A DNA stretch of 64,000 bases from Candidatus Didemnitutus sp. (GCA_019634575.1 JAHCAY010000001.1:1426001-1490000), one strand, 5' to 3'; counted from the stretch's first letter, positions 43,443-56,100 are shown. A program made the numbers and translations. Notes: a model not told the origin generated them from the sequence alone.

Positions 43443-44744
43443 TCAGTGCGCCGTGCCGCCGCTTTTCGCCCGCCGGGCGCTCGACCAGCGCGCGCGGGGC
43501 AGGTGCATGATCTCCGCCGGCGCGCGCCGGGCGCGCAGCAGCTCCAGCATCGTGCTCATCGCGGGATCGATGTGTCGGTAGAATTTCCGATAGCCGGCGC
43601 AAAGGTAGTTCAGCCCCGGCTCACCCTCCGGCGTCTGGAGGAAACGGTGTTTCGGGCACTCGCCGTGACAGGCGAACCGCACCGTGCAATCGCGGCAGTA
43701 TTTCGGCAACGTGGCCGACTTCGCCTCGCCGAAGGCGCGCTGCGCCGGCGAGTCAACCATGGACGCGAGCGACTCGTTGAGCAGGTTGCCGAGACGGTAG
43801 CGCGGGTAGACGTAGTGATCGCAGCTGTAGATGTCGCCGTTGTGCTCGATCGCGAGCGCGCCGCCGCATTTCTCCGAGTAGACGCAGACGCCGGCCGGCT
43901 CGCCCGCCCAGTTCGCCAGCGCCGCGTCGAATTGCTGCACGAACACCCGACCCACGTCGCGTTGGATCCATTCGTCGAAGATCCGGCAGAGAAAGTCCCC
44001 GTAGTCGCCCGGCCGCACGCTCCAGGGCATGACGTGCTCGTCGTAGTTCTCCATCCCGGGGTGATCCGGCGGCGGCGCGAGCCAGAGTCCTTCCGGGGCA
44101 CCGGCCTTCGGCGCCGTCCGTTCGACGATCGGGATGAACTGGATGTAGCCCGAGCCGATTTCGCGGAGGAAGCGATAGACGAGCACCGGAAACGGCGAGT
44201 TCCGCCGGTGCACCGTGGTCAGCGTGTTGAACTCAACGCCGTGTTTCTTGAGCACGCCCAGACCTGCCATCACCGCGTCGAAGGTCGGTCGCTGACCCTT
44301 GTCGACGCGGTAAGCGTCGTGCAGTTCGCGCGGCCCGTCGATGCTGATGCCGACCAAAAACTGGTTCTCGGCGAGGAACTCGCCCCAGACGTCATCGAGC
44401 AGCGTGCCGTTGGTCTGCAGCGCGTTTTCGATTTTCCGTCCGTCAGCGTAGCGGCGCTGCAACGCGACGACCTCGCGGAAGAAATCCACGCCGAGCAACG
44501 TGGGCTCGCCGCCCTGCCAGGCGAAGTTCACGACCGGCACCGGCTGCGCTGCGATGTAGTCGCGGATGTAGGCCTCAAGCACCGCGGGCGACATGCGGAA
44601 ATTTTTCGCCGCCGGGTAGAGATGCGTCTTCTCCAGATAGAAGCAGTATTCGCAACCGAGGTTGCAAAGCGCGCCGCCCGGCTTCGCCAGCAGGTGGAAC
44701 GGGCGCTGGGCAGGCGACGCGGTCAGGCGGCTCGGCGTTGGCAT
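43443..44744 (-). CDS. Anaerobic sulfatase-maturating enzyme (radical SAM, SPASM)
   Basis: The 433-aa product shows the anSME pattern: HLLAKPGGALCNLGCEYCFYL with the radical-SAM CxxxCxxC at C27, C31, C34; FAWQGGEPTLLG; IDGPRELHDAYR; and a C-terminal SPASM region with Cys clusters (GVCVYSEKCGG, IYSCDHYVYP, LPKYCRDCTVRFACHGECPKHRF) for two further Fe-S clusters. It oxidises the sulfatase Cys (or Ser) to formylglycine without oxygen, in the cytoplasm before export. It is convergent with the ClcB gene, 24 bp apart, and close to five sulfatases. An FGE for the aerobic route lies at 15490. Confidence 0.93.
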   Translation of the reverse strand: MPTPSRLTASPAQRPFHLLAKPGGALCNLGCEYCFYLEKTHLYPAAKNFRMSPAVLEAYIRDYIAAQPVPVVNFAWQGGEPTLLGVDFFREVVALQRRYADGRKIENALQTNGTLLDDVWGEFLAENQFLVGISIDGPRELHDAYRVDKGQRPTFDAVMAGLGVLKKHGVEFNTLTTVHRRNSPFPVLVYRFLREIGSGYIQFIPIVERTAPKAGAPEGLWLAPPPDHPGMENYDEHVMPWSVRPGDYGDFLCRIFDEWIQRDVGRVFVQQFDAALANWAGEPAGVCVYSEKCGGALAIEHNGDIYSCDHYVYPRYRLGNLLNESLASMVDSPAQRAFGEAKSATLPKYCRDCTVRFACHGECPKHRFLQTPEGEPGLNYLCAGYRKFYRHIDPAMSTMLELLRARRAPAEIMHLPRARWSSARRAKSGGTAH

Positions 44745-45261
44745 CGGCTAATCCTTCACCGCGGCCGCCGGCCTTGCGCAATCGGAAACGCTTTCGCCTA
44801 CGCCCCGCAGGTCGGACGTTTGTCCGCGGCACTGCCGCAAAATCGCCCGACGGCGACGCGCGCCGATCATCCACAAACGACCGAAACGCAGCCGCCCGTC
44901 CGTGGCCGAACGACAACTTGAAAGGGTGTAAAGCATACGGAGGAAAAGGATGAACCGACGAGCAGCCGCGGACCGGTCCGGGGCGCCTCATCGAGCCCGC
45001 CAGTGTGCCGGGAGAGCCGGAACCAGCCCATGAGAACCTCCTCCAAACATCCGCGACCTTTTGCCGACACGGCACACGCGAAGTCGCGAACCACGAGGGC
45101 AGCGAATATCTCATTCACAATGAGGTCGTGATGCCCCCGGGTCGCACCAGCGCGCGGCTCGACGCGACGGAAGGGGCCTCGGAGATTGAGGAATGGCCCG
45201 GAAGTGGGCTGGCCCAGAAAAGCAAAACCCCCAGCAACTTCTGCAAGCTACTGGGGGAAAG
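44745..45261. other. Intergenic region between anSME and tRNA-Asn (no gene seen)
   Basis: About 515 bp. The left part should contain the anSME promoter. The right end carries the tRNA-Asn terminator (45228-45257). The short frames that cross the region have no family features, no start signals and unusual composition. Nothing else was identified. Confidence 0.4.
45228..45257 (-). terminator. Rho-independent terminator of tRNA-Asn
   Basis: On the minus strand a CCCCCAG/CTGGGGG stem (7 bp, with partial inner pairing AGCTTGCAGAAGTT) is followed by TTTTGCTTTTCTGG. It is 4 bp downstream of the tRNA-Asn 3' end. Confidence 0.85.
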
Positions 45262-45336
<75 letters not shown>

Positions 45337-45446
45337 ACGTGGCTCCTTCTTGCGAAGGAACGGCCAAAAAGGGCCCCGGCTTTAGCGTTGTCAACACTCC
45401 ACTTTGCCCGCGACGCGTCATGCGCCCGCCACCCGGCCCAAAACAA

Positions 45447-45470
45447 AAGCGCGCCCTCGCGGACGCGCTT
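45447..45470 (-). terminator. Terminator of the parvulin isomerase gene
   Basis: An outer stem AAGCGCG/CGCGCTT (7 bp) with inner CC/GG pairing, followed on the minus strand by TTGTTTTGGG. It is 26 bp past the stop of the gene at 45497. Confidence 0.75.
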
Positions 45471-45496
45471 CGAAATCCTGCCAAGCAAACGCCGGC

Positions 45497-46405
45497 TTAC
45501 TTGCCAAAATAGGCCTCGTCGAACGTCGGCTTCGCGTCCTCGACCAGCTTCTTGCTCTCGGCCTGCAGCTTCGCGGTGCGCTCGGCACGCTCGAGCGTGA
45601 CCTTCGCCTCCTCGAACGGCGTGACGCCGCGCTCGTCGACCTTGAGGAAATGATAGCCGTATTGCGTGCGGATGACCGGGCTGAGCTTGCCGACCTCGGT
45701 CGTAAACGCCGCCTGCTCGAACTCCGGCACCATCTGGCCGCGGCCGAATTCGCCGAGGAGACCGCCGGTCGCGCCGGAGCCGACGTCGTCGGAGTCGGCC
45801 TTCGCGACGTCCTCGAACTTCGCCTCGCCCTTTTCGATCTTGGCGCGGAGTTCCTCGGCCTTGGCCTTCGCCTGCTCCTCGGTGAGCTCCGGCTTGCCCG
45901 GCTGCGCGGCGGGGCTGCCCTTGAACGCGATCAACACGTGGCGCGCCTTCGCCTTCTCGAACTCGCCCTTGCGCGCCTCGTAGGTCTTCTTCAGCTCCTC
46001 GTCGGAAACCTGCACGGCTTCCTGCATCTTCTTCAGCTGCGCGGAAGCCACGATCTGGTCGCGGAGGCTGTTCAACTGCGCGACGACTTCCGGATCCTTG
46101 TCGAGACCAGCCTGGAGACCGGCGGCGGAGAGCAGCTTCATGCGCAGGAAATCCTCCGCGAACTGCTTCTTGCCCGGCCCGAGCGCGTATTCCTGGTATT
46201 GCTGCGGCAGGCCCTTGACCGCCTCCTCGAACTCGGCGCGCTTCACGCTGATGCCGGCGGCGGAAATCACGACCGCATCGGGCGCGATGACCGGCGCGGG
46301 AGCGGCGGCGGGCGCGGCGGCCGGAGCCGGCGCGGCGTTATTCTGGGCGAAAACCGAACCCGCGACGAGCGCGGTGGCAGAAACGAGCACAGCGAATTTC
46401 TTCAT
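45497..46405 (-). CDS. Periplasmic parvulin-type peptidyl-prolyl isomerase (SurA/PrsA-like)
   Basis: The 302-aa product has a signal peptide (MKKFAVLVSATALVAGSVFA), an Ala/Pro-rich linker (22-42), a SurA-N-like helical region (about 45-150) and a rotamase domain (about 155-265) with KARHVLIAFKG, ADSDDVGSGATGGLLGEFGRGQMVPEFEQAAF and RTQYGYHFLKVDE. It probably assists folding of exported or outer-membrane proteins. I chose the ATG at 46405; the open frame upstream is not part of the family. It has its own terminator and no operon partner. Confidence 0.88.
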   Translation of the reverse strand: MKKFAVLVSATALVAGSVFAQNNAAPAPAAAPAAAPAPVIAPDAVVISAAGISVKRAEFEEAVKGLPQQYQEYALGPGKKQFAEDFLRMKLLSAAGLQAGLDKDPEVVAQLNSLRDQIVASAQLKKMQEAVQVSDEELKKTYEARKGEFEKAKARHVLIAFKGSPAAQPGKPELTEEQAKAKAEELRAKIEKGEAKFEDVAKADSDDVGSGATGGLLGEFGRGQMVPEFEQAAFTTEVGKLSPVIRTQYGYHFLKVDERGVTPFEEAKVTLERAERTAKLQAESKKLVEDAKPTFDEAYFGK

Positions 46406-46679
46406 GGAAAAGGCCGGACGTTGCACGGATGCCCGCCCGGCGTCGAGCGCAGAGACACCACCGGCGCGGGACGGTTGCATGGTTTCACCGCGCCGCCGGC
46501 CACCTTTCGTCTTCGTCCCTCACCCTTTGCCATCGATCCGGGCCGCCATGCCGGCGGGGGGATGCCTCCGGGGCACAAGCCGCCCGCGCGCGTCGTCGGC
46601 CGGCGGCGCACGGGAAATTTTGAAGGACTTCGGCTCAGGGCGGTGTTATGGCTGGGGAGCGCGGTTTGCGCCCGTCGCC

Positions 46680-46994
46680 ATGCCCGATTCCCCCCCAGAT
46701 CCTCTCGATCCCCTGCTGGAGCGCTGGGGCCGTCCCCCACGCTTTGCACCGCTCCTTCCGGCCTTGCGCCAACGTCTCCACGGTCGCGCGGCCGAGCCGG
46801 AAAACCTCTTCGCGCGTCCGGCCTTCGCCGCGATGTTCGTCGCCGCCTGCGTGCTGCTCGGACTGTTCCTCGCGGAGGTCCGCGTGTCGCGCGCGCGGCA
46901 CGATCGCGACGCCCAGCTGTTGGAAAGCTATCGCCGCCTCATCGATCCGCTCGTGACCGCGGCACCGGCGCCAGCGAGAGGAGACCGGACGTGA
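46680..46994 (+). CDS. Small single-span membrane protein of an ECF sigma module
   Basis: The 104-aa product has a charged N-terminal half (residues 1-48, cytoplasmic if anchored like an anti-sigma factor), one transmembrane helix (about 50-66, FAAMFVAACVLLGLFLAEV) and a short polar C-terminus. I do not recognise a family. Its stop overlaps the GTG of the next gene (GTGA), and an ECF sigma factor follows 11 bp after that gene. By position it could be the anti-sigma factor, although no zinc-binding HxxxCxxC motif is visible. Confidence 0.65.
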   Translation: MPDSPPDPLDPLLERWGRPPRFAPLLPALRQRLHGRAAEPENLFARPAFAAMFVAACVLLGLFLAEVRVSRARHDRDAQLLESYRRLIDPLVTAAPAPARGDRT

Positions 46995-47431
46995 AATCCG
47001 CCTTCATCCTTCTGCTCGGTTTGCTGGCCGGGATCGCCGCCCACGTCGGCTGGTTCACGTGGCGGAACGCGTCGGAGACACGCGCCAACGACGTCGTCGC
47101 GTGGATGAAAACCGACCTCCAGCTCACCGACGAACAATTCGCCCGCATCCGGGCGCTGCATGATCGCTCCGGGCCGCAGTTGCGCGAACTCGCCGCCCAG
47201 GCGGCGCAGATGCGCGCGGAGTTCGAGACCTTCGAGCGCGTGCGCCGCACGGAAGGCCGGGTCGATTTCATCGCCTTCGCCCGCTGCCTCGAAATCTGGC
47301 GGCACATCGACCGCGACTGGTCGGCTGCGACCCGCCAGCTGGTCGATTCCACCGCGGGCGAACTCACGCCCGAGCAACGCGCGCGCTACCTCACGCGCCT
47401 GACCCCGGATCCGGTGCGCACCGTCAACTAG
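46991..47431 (+). CDS. Periplasmic LTxxQ-type sensor (CpxP/heavy-metal resistance-like)
   Basis: The 146-aa product starts with GTG (VKSAFILLLGLLAGIAAHVGW), a signal anchor, followed by an all-helical domain with TDLQLTDEQFARIRALHDRSGPQLRELAAQ and LTPEQRARYLTRL, two LTxxQ-like motifs as in CpxP/CnrX/Spy-type proteins. Those act as periplasmic chaperones or metal and envelope-stress sensors. It is coupled to the small membrane protein upstream and lies 11 bp before the sigma factor, so it probably feeds the stress signal to that module. Confidence 0.72.
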   Translation: MKSAFILLLGLLAGIAAHVGWFTWRNASETRANDVVAWMKTDLQLTDEQFARIRALHDRSGPQLRELAAQAAQMRAEFETFERVRRTEGRVDFIAFARCLEIWRHIDRDWSAATRQLVDSTAGELTPEQRARYLTRLTPDPVRTVN

Positions 47432-47442
47432 CGCACGCCCGC

Positions 47443-48027
47443 GTGCCCGCCGACTCCGCCGCCGATCGCGCCGATCTCCTCGCCCTGCAACAAGGCGACA
47501 CCGCCGCGCTCGAACGCCTCGTCGCACGCTGGGAGCAGCCGTTGACCGCCTTCGCCTGGCGCTACCTGCGCAACGCGACCGACGCGCGCGAGCTGGCGCT
47601 CGAGACCTTCGTCCGCCTGCACGAGAAACGCGCGACGCTGCGCCCGGACACGAATCTGAGCGCGTGGCTCTTCACCACGCTCACGAATCTCTGCCACAAC
47701 CGCCATCGCTGGTGGCGTCGTCATCCGTCCACCAGTCTCGACGCGAGCGCGGGCGGAGAGCTGATCCCGTTTGCCGACGCAGCGCCGGCGCCCGACGCGA
47801 ACCTCGAGCAAAGCGAGGCGCTCGCCGCGCTCGATGCCGCCATCGCCGGTTTGCCGCACGATCTGCGCACGACGCTGCTGCTGCACCATTTCGAGCGGCT
47901 TTCGTATCGCGAGATCGCCGGCATCGTCGGTTGCAGCGAACGCGGAGTCGAAACCCGCCTCTACCGTGCGCGCCAGGCCCTGCGAGCGGCGCTGCGCGCC
48001 GGCGAGCCGTTCGCCTCCGCGCGCTGA
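47443..48027 (+). CDS. ECF-family RNA polymerase sigma factor
   Basis: The 194-aa product has region 2 (about 18-85; LERLVARWEQPLTAFAWRYLRNATDARELALETFVRLHEKR) and region 4 (about 125-180; AIAGLPHDLRTTLLLHHFERLSYREIAGIVGCSERGVETRLYRARQAL) of RpoE/SigW-like sigma factors. It starts with GTG at 47443. The sigma gene is last in its operon, after the membrane protein and the LTxxQ sensor, the reverse of the usual order. The promoters it uses cannot be seen here. Confidence 0.9.
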   Translation: MPADSAADRADLLALQQGDTAALERLVARWEQPLTAFAWRYLRNATDARELALETFVRLHEKRATLRPDTNLSAWLFTTLTNLCHNRHRWWRRHPSTSLDASAGGELIPFADAAPAPDANLEQSEALAALDAAIAGLPHDLRTTLLLHHFERLSYREIAGIVGCSERGVETRLYRARQALRAALRAGEPFASAR

Positions 48028-48055
48028 GCGCTCGGGATTTTCCCCGCAAAAAGAA

Positions 48056-48079
48056 GAGCCGACCCGCGTGGGCCGGCTC
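48056..48079 (-). terminator. Terminator between sigma factor and TonB-domain gene
   Basis: A 10-bp stem with one mismatch (GAGCCGACCC/GGGCCGGCTC) and loop GCGT. On the minus strand it is followed by TTCTTTTTGCGG, so it ends the gene at 48102. It may also end the convergent sigma operon. Confidence 0.75.
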
Positions 48080-48101
48080 GTTTCGTCGCGCTGCGGCGCG
48101 C

Positions 48102-48794
48102 TCAGGGAGTGAAGTGGAATTCCTGGCTGGCGCGGACGAGGACCGGATCGCCGTGACGGAGCGGTGGGGCGAATTGCCACTGGCGGACGGCCTCCATGGC
48201 GGCAGCGGCGAGCTCGGCCGGCGCATCCGGCTGCGCGAGCGGCACGCGCACGCGTCCGGTTTCGTCGATGAAGAAGTCGACGCGCACCTGGCCGCGCAAC
48301 CGCGCCGCGAGCTCCGTCGGATAGAACGGCATCACCGTCTTTTGCGGCACCGGGATCGCATCGAGATCGCGCAGCGTGTAGGGGTGGAACGCGTAGGTCG
48401 GACCGAGCAGCGCTTCGAAGCGCTGGCTGAGATAGGTGTTGTTATCGAGAGTTACGACGCAGCCGACGCCTTCGATGGTGAACTCGAGCGCCGTCTGCGC
48501 GGCGACGGGCTTGCCGTCGAGCAACGCGGGCTCGAAGCGCCATTGGCGCACGGCTTCGCGCACCACGCGGCCGAACGAGCGGTGCGTGTAGGCGGTGATG
48601 AGCACGTCCTCGACCTTGCCGGTCGCGTCGATGTCGATGAGGCAATGCACCGTGCCGCGCGTGAGACCTTCGAGCGTCACCTCGGTGGGGAACACCGGAT
48701 CGATGCGCTCCTTGATGCGCAAGCCCCGCACCTCGGCGAAGGCGGGCGTGAGCAGCGCGAGGAAGGTGGCGAGGAAAAGCGGGGAGGTTTTCAT
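48102..48794 (-). CDS. Exported protein with two tandem TonB C-terminal domains
   Basis: The 230-aa product has a signal peptide (1-20) instead of the usual TonB membrane anchor and no Pro-rich spacer. Two TonB-C repeats follow: about 30-107 (IDPVFPTEVTLEGLTRGTVHCLIDIDATGKV, VREAVRQWRFEPALLDG) and about 150-228 (MPFYPTELAARLRGQVRVDFFIDETGRV, MEAVRQWQFAPPLRHG). Without an anchor it probably cannot transduce energy by itself; it may bind TonB boxes or partner proteins in the periplasm. It has its own terminator. Confidence 0.78.
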   Translation of the reverse strand: MKTSPLFLATFLALLTPAFAEVRGLRIKERIDPVFPTEVTLEGLTRGTVHCLIDIDATGKVEDVLITAYTHRSFGRVVREAVRQWRFEPALLDGKPVAAQTALEFTIEGVGCVVTLDNNTYLSQRFEALLGPTYAFHPYTLRDLDAIPVPQKTVMPFYPTELAARLRGQVRVDFFIDETGRVRVPLAQPDAPAELAAAAMEAVRQWQFAPPLRHGDPVLVRASQEFHFTP

Positions 48795-49347
48795 GGGGAA
48801 AAGCGTTCACCTGCCATAACACCGGCGCGCGCTCCAACCCTTCACGAAGCGCGCGGCGCCCGCGACGGATTTCGGTTTCAGTCGCCGCGCGCCGTGCCGA
48901 TGAGAGGGCATGGCCTCGCCTTACCCCAACCTCCGCCATGCCCAATATGCCAGCGCGCTGGGCGTGGTCGGTCCGCGACGTGACGTGCGCTGGGGGAAGT
49001 TCCTGTTTTCACCGCCTGAGCTGGTGAATCCGAACGCGATCTTCGATCCGCAGCCGTTCCGCGCGCAACCGCCGACCGCCGCGCTCAAACGCACCCGGAC
49101 CTGACCCGCGCCCAAGCGATTCTCGCCCTGCGCCAGCGGCATTCGTCCGCTGGTTTTTTTGCGTCTGTGGTCGGAACGATTTCGCGGCCCGCAGACAACG
49201 CAGGCGCACCGCGAGAGGTTGTGACAGGGCCTTTGGGACCGCCGACGACGACCAAGATCATTTCGCCAAGCCGGCGCGATTGACCCGCCGAAAACAAAAA
49301 AGCGGAGACGCAGGCGTCTCCGCTCGAGGCAGTCAAAATGGGAAAGA
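48795..49347. other. Intergenic region between TonB-domain gene and chemoreceptor
   Basis: About 550 bp. A 64-codon plus-strand frame (48910-49104, MASPYPNLRHAQYASAL...) has no recognisable domain and no ribosome-binding site; I do not call it a gene. The right end carries the chemoreceptor terminator (49301-49324). Around 49150 there is an A/T-richer patch (GGTTTTTTTGCGTC). Nothing else was identified. Confidence 0.4.
49301..49324 (-). terminator. Rho-independent terminator of the chemoreceptor gene
   Basis: A 10-bp perfect stem AGCGGAGACG/CGTCTCCGCT with a 4-nt loop, followed on the minus strand by TTTTTGTTTT. Confidence 0.88.
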
Positions 49348-51303
49348 TCAGTCGATGAAGTGCGACTCCGAAACCGGGGCCTTCGCGGCCGGCGCGGCGC
49401 TGTGCAGGCGCGGGCTGACGATCGCGGCCGTTTCGGTCGGCGCGGGCGCGGCGGCCTTGGCGGCGGGCTTGGCCTTCGCTTTCGCGCTGGAGGCGGCCAG
49501 GATCTGGCGCTGCGCTTCGCCGTGCACCATGTGCATGAGCTCCTCGACGGCCGCGCGGACTTGCGCGGACTGGCCCTGGAGTTCCTCGGCGGAGCTGGCG
49601 GATTGCTGCGCGAGTGCGGCGTTGGCCTGCGTGATCTGGTCCATGCCGGCGACGGCTTGGTTGAGCTGGCCGATGCCCTCGCTCTGCTCGTGCGAAGCTT
49701 GGGCGATGGAGCCGACCATCTCGTCGAGCTGACGGATCTTCTGGACGATGGAGTCGAGGCTGGCGGCGACCTGGCTGCTGATCTGCGCGCCTTGCTCGCT
49801 CTTGGAGGAGGCGTCCGCGATCTTGGCGGCGGTCTCCTTGGCGGCTTGCGCGGAACGCTGGGCGAGGTTGCGGACTTCCTCGGCAACGACGGCGAATCCG
49901 GCGCCGGCCTCGCCGGCGCGGGCGGCTTCGACCGCGGCGTTGAGCGCGAGGATGTTCGTCTGGAAGGCGATCTCGTCGATCGTCTTGATGATCTTGGAAA
50001 TTTCGGAGGACGACGACTGGATGGCACCCATGGCGGAGCGCATGGCGGCCATGTCACGGGTGCCAGCGTCGGCGGTGGCACGCGCCTCGGCGGCGAGGCC
50101 TTTGGCGGATTGCGCGCCCTCGGAGTTGCGCTGGGTCATGCTCGCCATCTCGTGCAACGAGGCGCTGCTTTCCTCGAGCGAGGCGGCCTGGCGGCTGGCG
50201 CCGTCGGACATCTGCGTGGAGACCTCGGCGACTTTGAGCGCGGCAGTGTGGGTCTGCGCGGACTCGGCGGCGAGCTGGTCGGCGATGATGGAAATCGGGC
50301 GGGTGATGCTGCGGATGACAAACCACGCGGCGAGGATGCCGCCGATGCAGCCCGCCGCGGTGAAGGTGAGGACCTGGATTTCGTTGCGTCGCTGTTCGGT
50401 GCGCATGCGATCCTCGAGCGAGGCCTGGAATTCGGCGACGGAGTCCTTCACGCGGACGAGGGCCGCGGTGAACTGCGGGGCGATCTTGTTGAGCTGCTCG
50501 GTGATCAGCTTGTTGCGGTCCTGCTTGTCGGCGATGATCTCGTCGAGGGCGGCGGAATAGGCGCCGGCGGCGATGGCGAGGGATTTGAGGAGCGCGTCCT
50601 TGGTCTCGTCCTTCAGGGAGGCGTCGAGTTTAACGAGTTCTTCCTGGTCGTGCTGCATCTTCACGATGGAGTCGGCGACGGAGGCGATGCTCTTCTTGGC
50701 GGCCTGCGCGTAGTCGAGGCGCGAGGTGAGCATGAAGGAATTGGCGAGGCTGGAGCTCTCGAAGTAGGCCTTGAGGGCGTTGGAGACCTTGAAGGCGCCG
50801 TTCATGTCGCCGTTGTTCTTGGCGTCGCCGAGGACCTTCTGGAGGCCGGCGGCGATCTCCTCGCCGCGCGGGGTGAACTGCTCCGCGACGACGGTGTCGA
50901 GCTTGCCGGTGGTGGCGACGATCTTCTGGAAGGCGTCGTCGTATTTCACGAGCAGGCCGGAAGCCTCGGCGAGCTGGGCGGAGCGAGCCGGATCGTTGAT
51001 GATCTTGGCCGCCGCGGCCATCTCCTGATCGAGCTTCTGTTTGGCCGTCTTGTAGGTCTGGGCGTGCGCGGCGTCGGAGATGGCGAGGTATTCGTTGACC
51101 TGCAGCTTGACCTCGATCATCGCGGCGGCGAGGCCGGCGGCGGTGTTGGTCTCGCGGGCGCTGCCGGCGTATTCGGTGAGCTTGCGGCCCGAGGCACCAA
51201 GGGCGATCCACGCTACGACGGCGATCGCGCCCAGGAGCACGAAGACGAGGGTGAAACCGAGCGCGATGCGACGCCCGATGGTGAGAGTGCGGGAGGACGA
51301 CAT
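49348..51303 (-). CDS. Methyl-accepting chemotaxis protein
   Basis: The 651-aa product has a first membrane helix (about 12-33, [19 protein letters not shown]), a helical periplasmic sensor (about 35-310, four-helix-bundle-like), a second helix (about 312-332), a HAMP-like stretch starting [12 protein letters not shown], and the MCP signalling domain with the conserved hairpin tip [20 protein letters not shown]. The last 45 residues are Ala/Pro/Lys-rich. I chose the ATG at 51303 ([17 protein letters not shown]). No che genes are in the window. It has its own terminator. Confidence 0.93.
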   Translation of the reverse strand: MSSSRTLTIGRRIALGFTLVFVLLGAIAVVAWIALGASGRKLTEYAGSARETNTAAGLAAAMIEVKLQVNEYLAISDAAHAQTYKTAKQKLDQEMAAAAKIINDPARSAQLAEASGLLVKYDDAFQKIVATTGKLDTVVAEQFTPRGEEIAAGLQKVLGDAKNNGDMNGAFKVSNALKAYFESSSLANSFMLTSRLDYAQAAKKSIASVADSIVKMQHDQEELVKLDASLKDETKDALLKSLAIAAGAYSAALDEIIADKQDRNKLITEQLNKIAPQFTAALVRVKDSVAEFQASLEDRMRTEQRRNEIQVLTFTAAGCIGGILAAWFVIRSITRPISIIADQLAAESAQTHTAALKVAEVSTQMSDGASRQAASLEESSASLHEMASMTQRNSEGAQSAKGLAAEARATADAGTRDMAAMRSAMGAIQSSSSEISKIIKTIDEIAFQTNILALNAAVEAARAGEAGAGFAVVAEEVRNLAQRSAQAAKETAAKIADASSKSEQGAQISSQVAASLDSIVQKIRQLDEMVGSIAQASHEQSEGIGQLNQAVAGMDQITQANAALAQQSASSAEELQGQSAQVRAAVEELMHMVHGEAQRQILAASSAKAKAKPAAKAAAPAPTETAAIVSPRLHSAAPAAKAPVSESHFID

Positions 51304-51361
51304 GACAGGAACAGGTAGTTTTTTTCGGGGACGGTCGGGACGACGGCAGACGGACAGTCGC

Positions 51362-51709
51362 TCAGTCGTCGCTGATGCTGAATTGGATCGGGATGCTGAC
51401 CTTGAGCGCGATGGGCGCGCCGGCCTTTTTGGCGGGCTTGAACTTCCATTTGCGCAGGGCGTCGAGCGCCGGCTGAACGAACGCGTCGTTCGACGCCTTC
51501 TCGACCTGCGGCTCGGTGACGTTGCCCTTTTCGTCGATCGTGCATTTGATGGTGACGACGCCACCGGTGCCTTCACGGCGCATCTCGGGCGGGAACTTGG
51601 GGGGAACCATGCGCACAGGCACGGGGGCTTCGAGGCCTTCATCCGCCATCACCGGCAAGGAGCCGAACACGAGGGCGGCCGACAAAAGAAACAGGGATTT
51701 GGCTTTCAT
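51362..51709 (-). CDS. Small exported TonB C-terminal domain protein
   Basis: The 115-aa product has a signal peptide ([22 protein letters not shown]) and a single TonB-C domain (about 30-112; [51 protein letters not shown]). There is no membrane anchor or Pro-rich spacer, so it is not a conventional TonB. It lies 58 bp upstream of the chemoreceptor on the same strand. Confidence 0.82.
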   Translation of the reverse strand: MKAKSLFLLSAALVFGSLPVMADEGLEAPVPVRMVPPKFPPEMRREGTGGVVTIKCTIDEKGNVTEPQVEKASNDAFVQPALDALRKWKFKPAKKAGAPIALKVSIPIQFSISDD

Positions 51710-51880
51710 GACTGCATCGGGCTAAATCGGACGGAGGCGGAAAACCTTAATCGTGATTTGCGCACTCGGGCGGAAAAACTCGGCTAATGGCGACCATGCG
51801 TCCGGCTTAGGCAGCCGGCCGGCGCAAAACGCGCGCATAAATGTTGCCCGTTTCCGGCCGAAGCCCAACGGTGCAGACCT

Positions 51881-55513
<3,633 letters not shown>

Positions 55514-55539
55514 CGTTTGTCGGCCAATTCGCGAAAAAT

Positions 55540-55887
55540 ATGTCGCCGCACATGGAGAGATACGAAGAAGCGCGCGTAAATGCGATGGCGGTCTTGGTCG
55601 CGCTTATCGAGGGGAAGACCGACACGATTCTCGCCGCTCGAAAACTGAGCTCGTTGCGACGTGCGTTGGCCGGCAATGAGTTCGACGACGACTGGCGCAC
55701 CTTTACCTGTATTGACTCAGAAACTGACCACCTGCCCGTGGGTGAAGAAAGAAAGCAGTGGGCTGCAGATGCGCTGGCCGCAAAGGACGTCGAAATACAA
55801 CACACAGAAGACAGGTATCGCGATCCTGCGCTTGCTGCGGCGTGCAACCTACTTCGACGCTACCGAGAGCCGACCCAAAGCCGCTGA
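55540..55887 (+). CDS. Small hypothetical protein, lower GC than neighbours
   Basis: The 115-aa product (MSPHMERYEEARVNAMAVLVALIEGKTDTILAARKL...) is predicted mostly helical and acidic, with no membrane segment or signal peptide. I do not recognise a family. It starts 27 bp after the kinase stop on the same strand; the ATG at 55552 is an alternative start. Base composition is visibly lower in G+C than in flanking genes, and codons such as GTA, TCA and ATA appear that are rare nearby, consistent with recent acquisition. It lies close to tRNA-Thr(CGT), a common integration point. Confidence 0.55.
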   Translation: MSPHMERYEEARVNAMAVLVALIEGKTDTILAARKLSSLRRALAGNEFDDDWRTFTCIDSETDHLPVGEERKQWAADALAAKDVEIQHTEDRYRDPALAAACNLLRRYREPTQSR

Positions 55888-55987
55888 TAACGGCATCAAC
55901 CCTGCAACGAATGGCGCACGCTGCGGCACCTCATTCGGATCACGCAAAAAGCGCCGCACCCAAAACCGCCTCGGAGGCAAACAAAAG

Positions 55988-56016
55988 CGCCCGGTCTCCC
56001 GAGGGGAAACCGGGCG
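55988..56016 (-). terminator. Terminator of tRNA-Thr(CGT)
   Basis: An 8-bp stem CGCCCGGT/ACCGGGCG with inner TCCC/GGGA pairing, 8 bp past the tRNA 3' end, followed on the minus strand by CTTTTGTTTG. Confidence 0.8.
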
Positions 56017-56024
56017 TCTGAAAG

Positions 56025-56100
56025 TGGAGCCAACAACTGGACTTGAACCAGCGACCCGCGCTTTACGAAAGCGCTGCTCTACCAACTGAGCTATGTTGGC
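56025..56100 (-). tRNA. tRNA-Thr (anticodon CGT)
   Basis: Cloverleaf on the minus strand with acceptor GCCAACA/TGTTGGC, anticodon stem-loop GCGCT-TTCGTAA-AGCGC (anticodon CGT), T-arm CTGGTTCAAGTCCAG and encoded CCA (56025-56027). Confidence 0.93.

Noticed and set aside
44867..45118. 83-codon minus-strand ORF upstream of anSME
   Set aside because: No recognisable features; probably a chance frame in the anSME promoter region.
48910..49104. 64-codon plus-strand ORF
   Set aside because: No domain, no ribosome-binding site and no operon partner; too short to support without conservation data.
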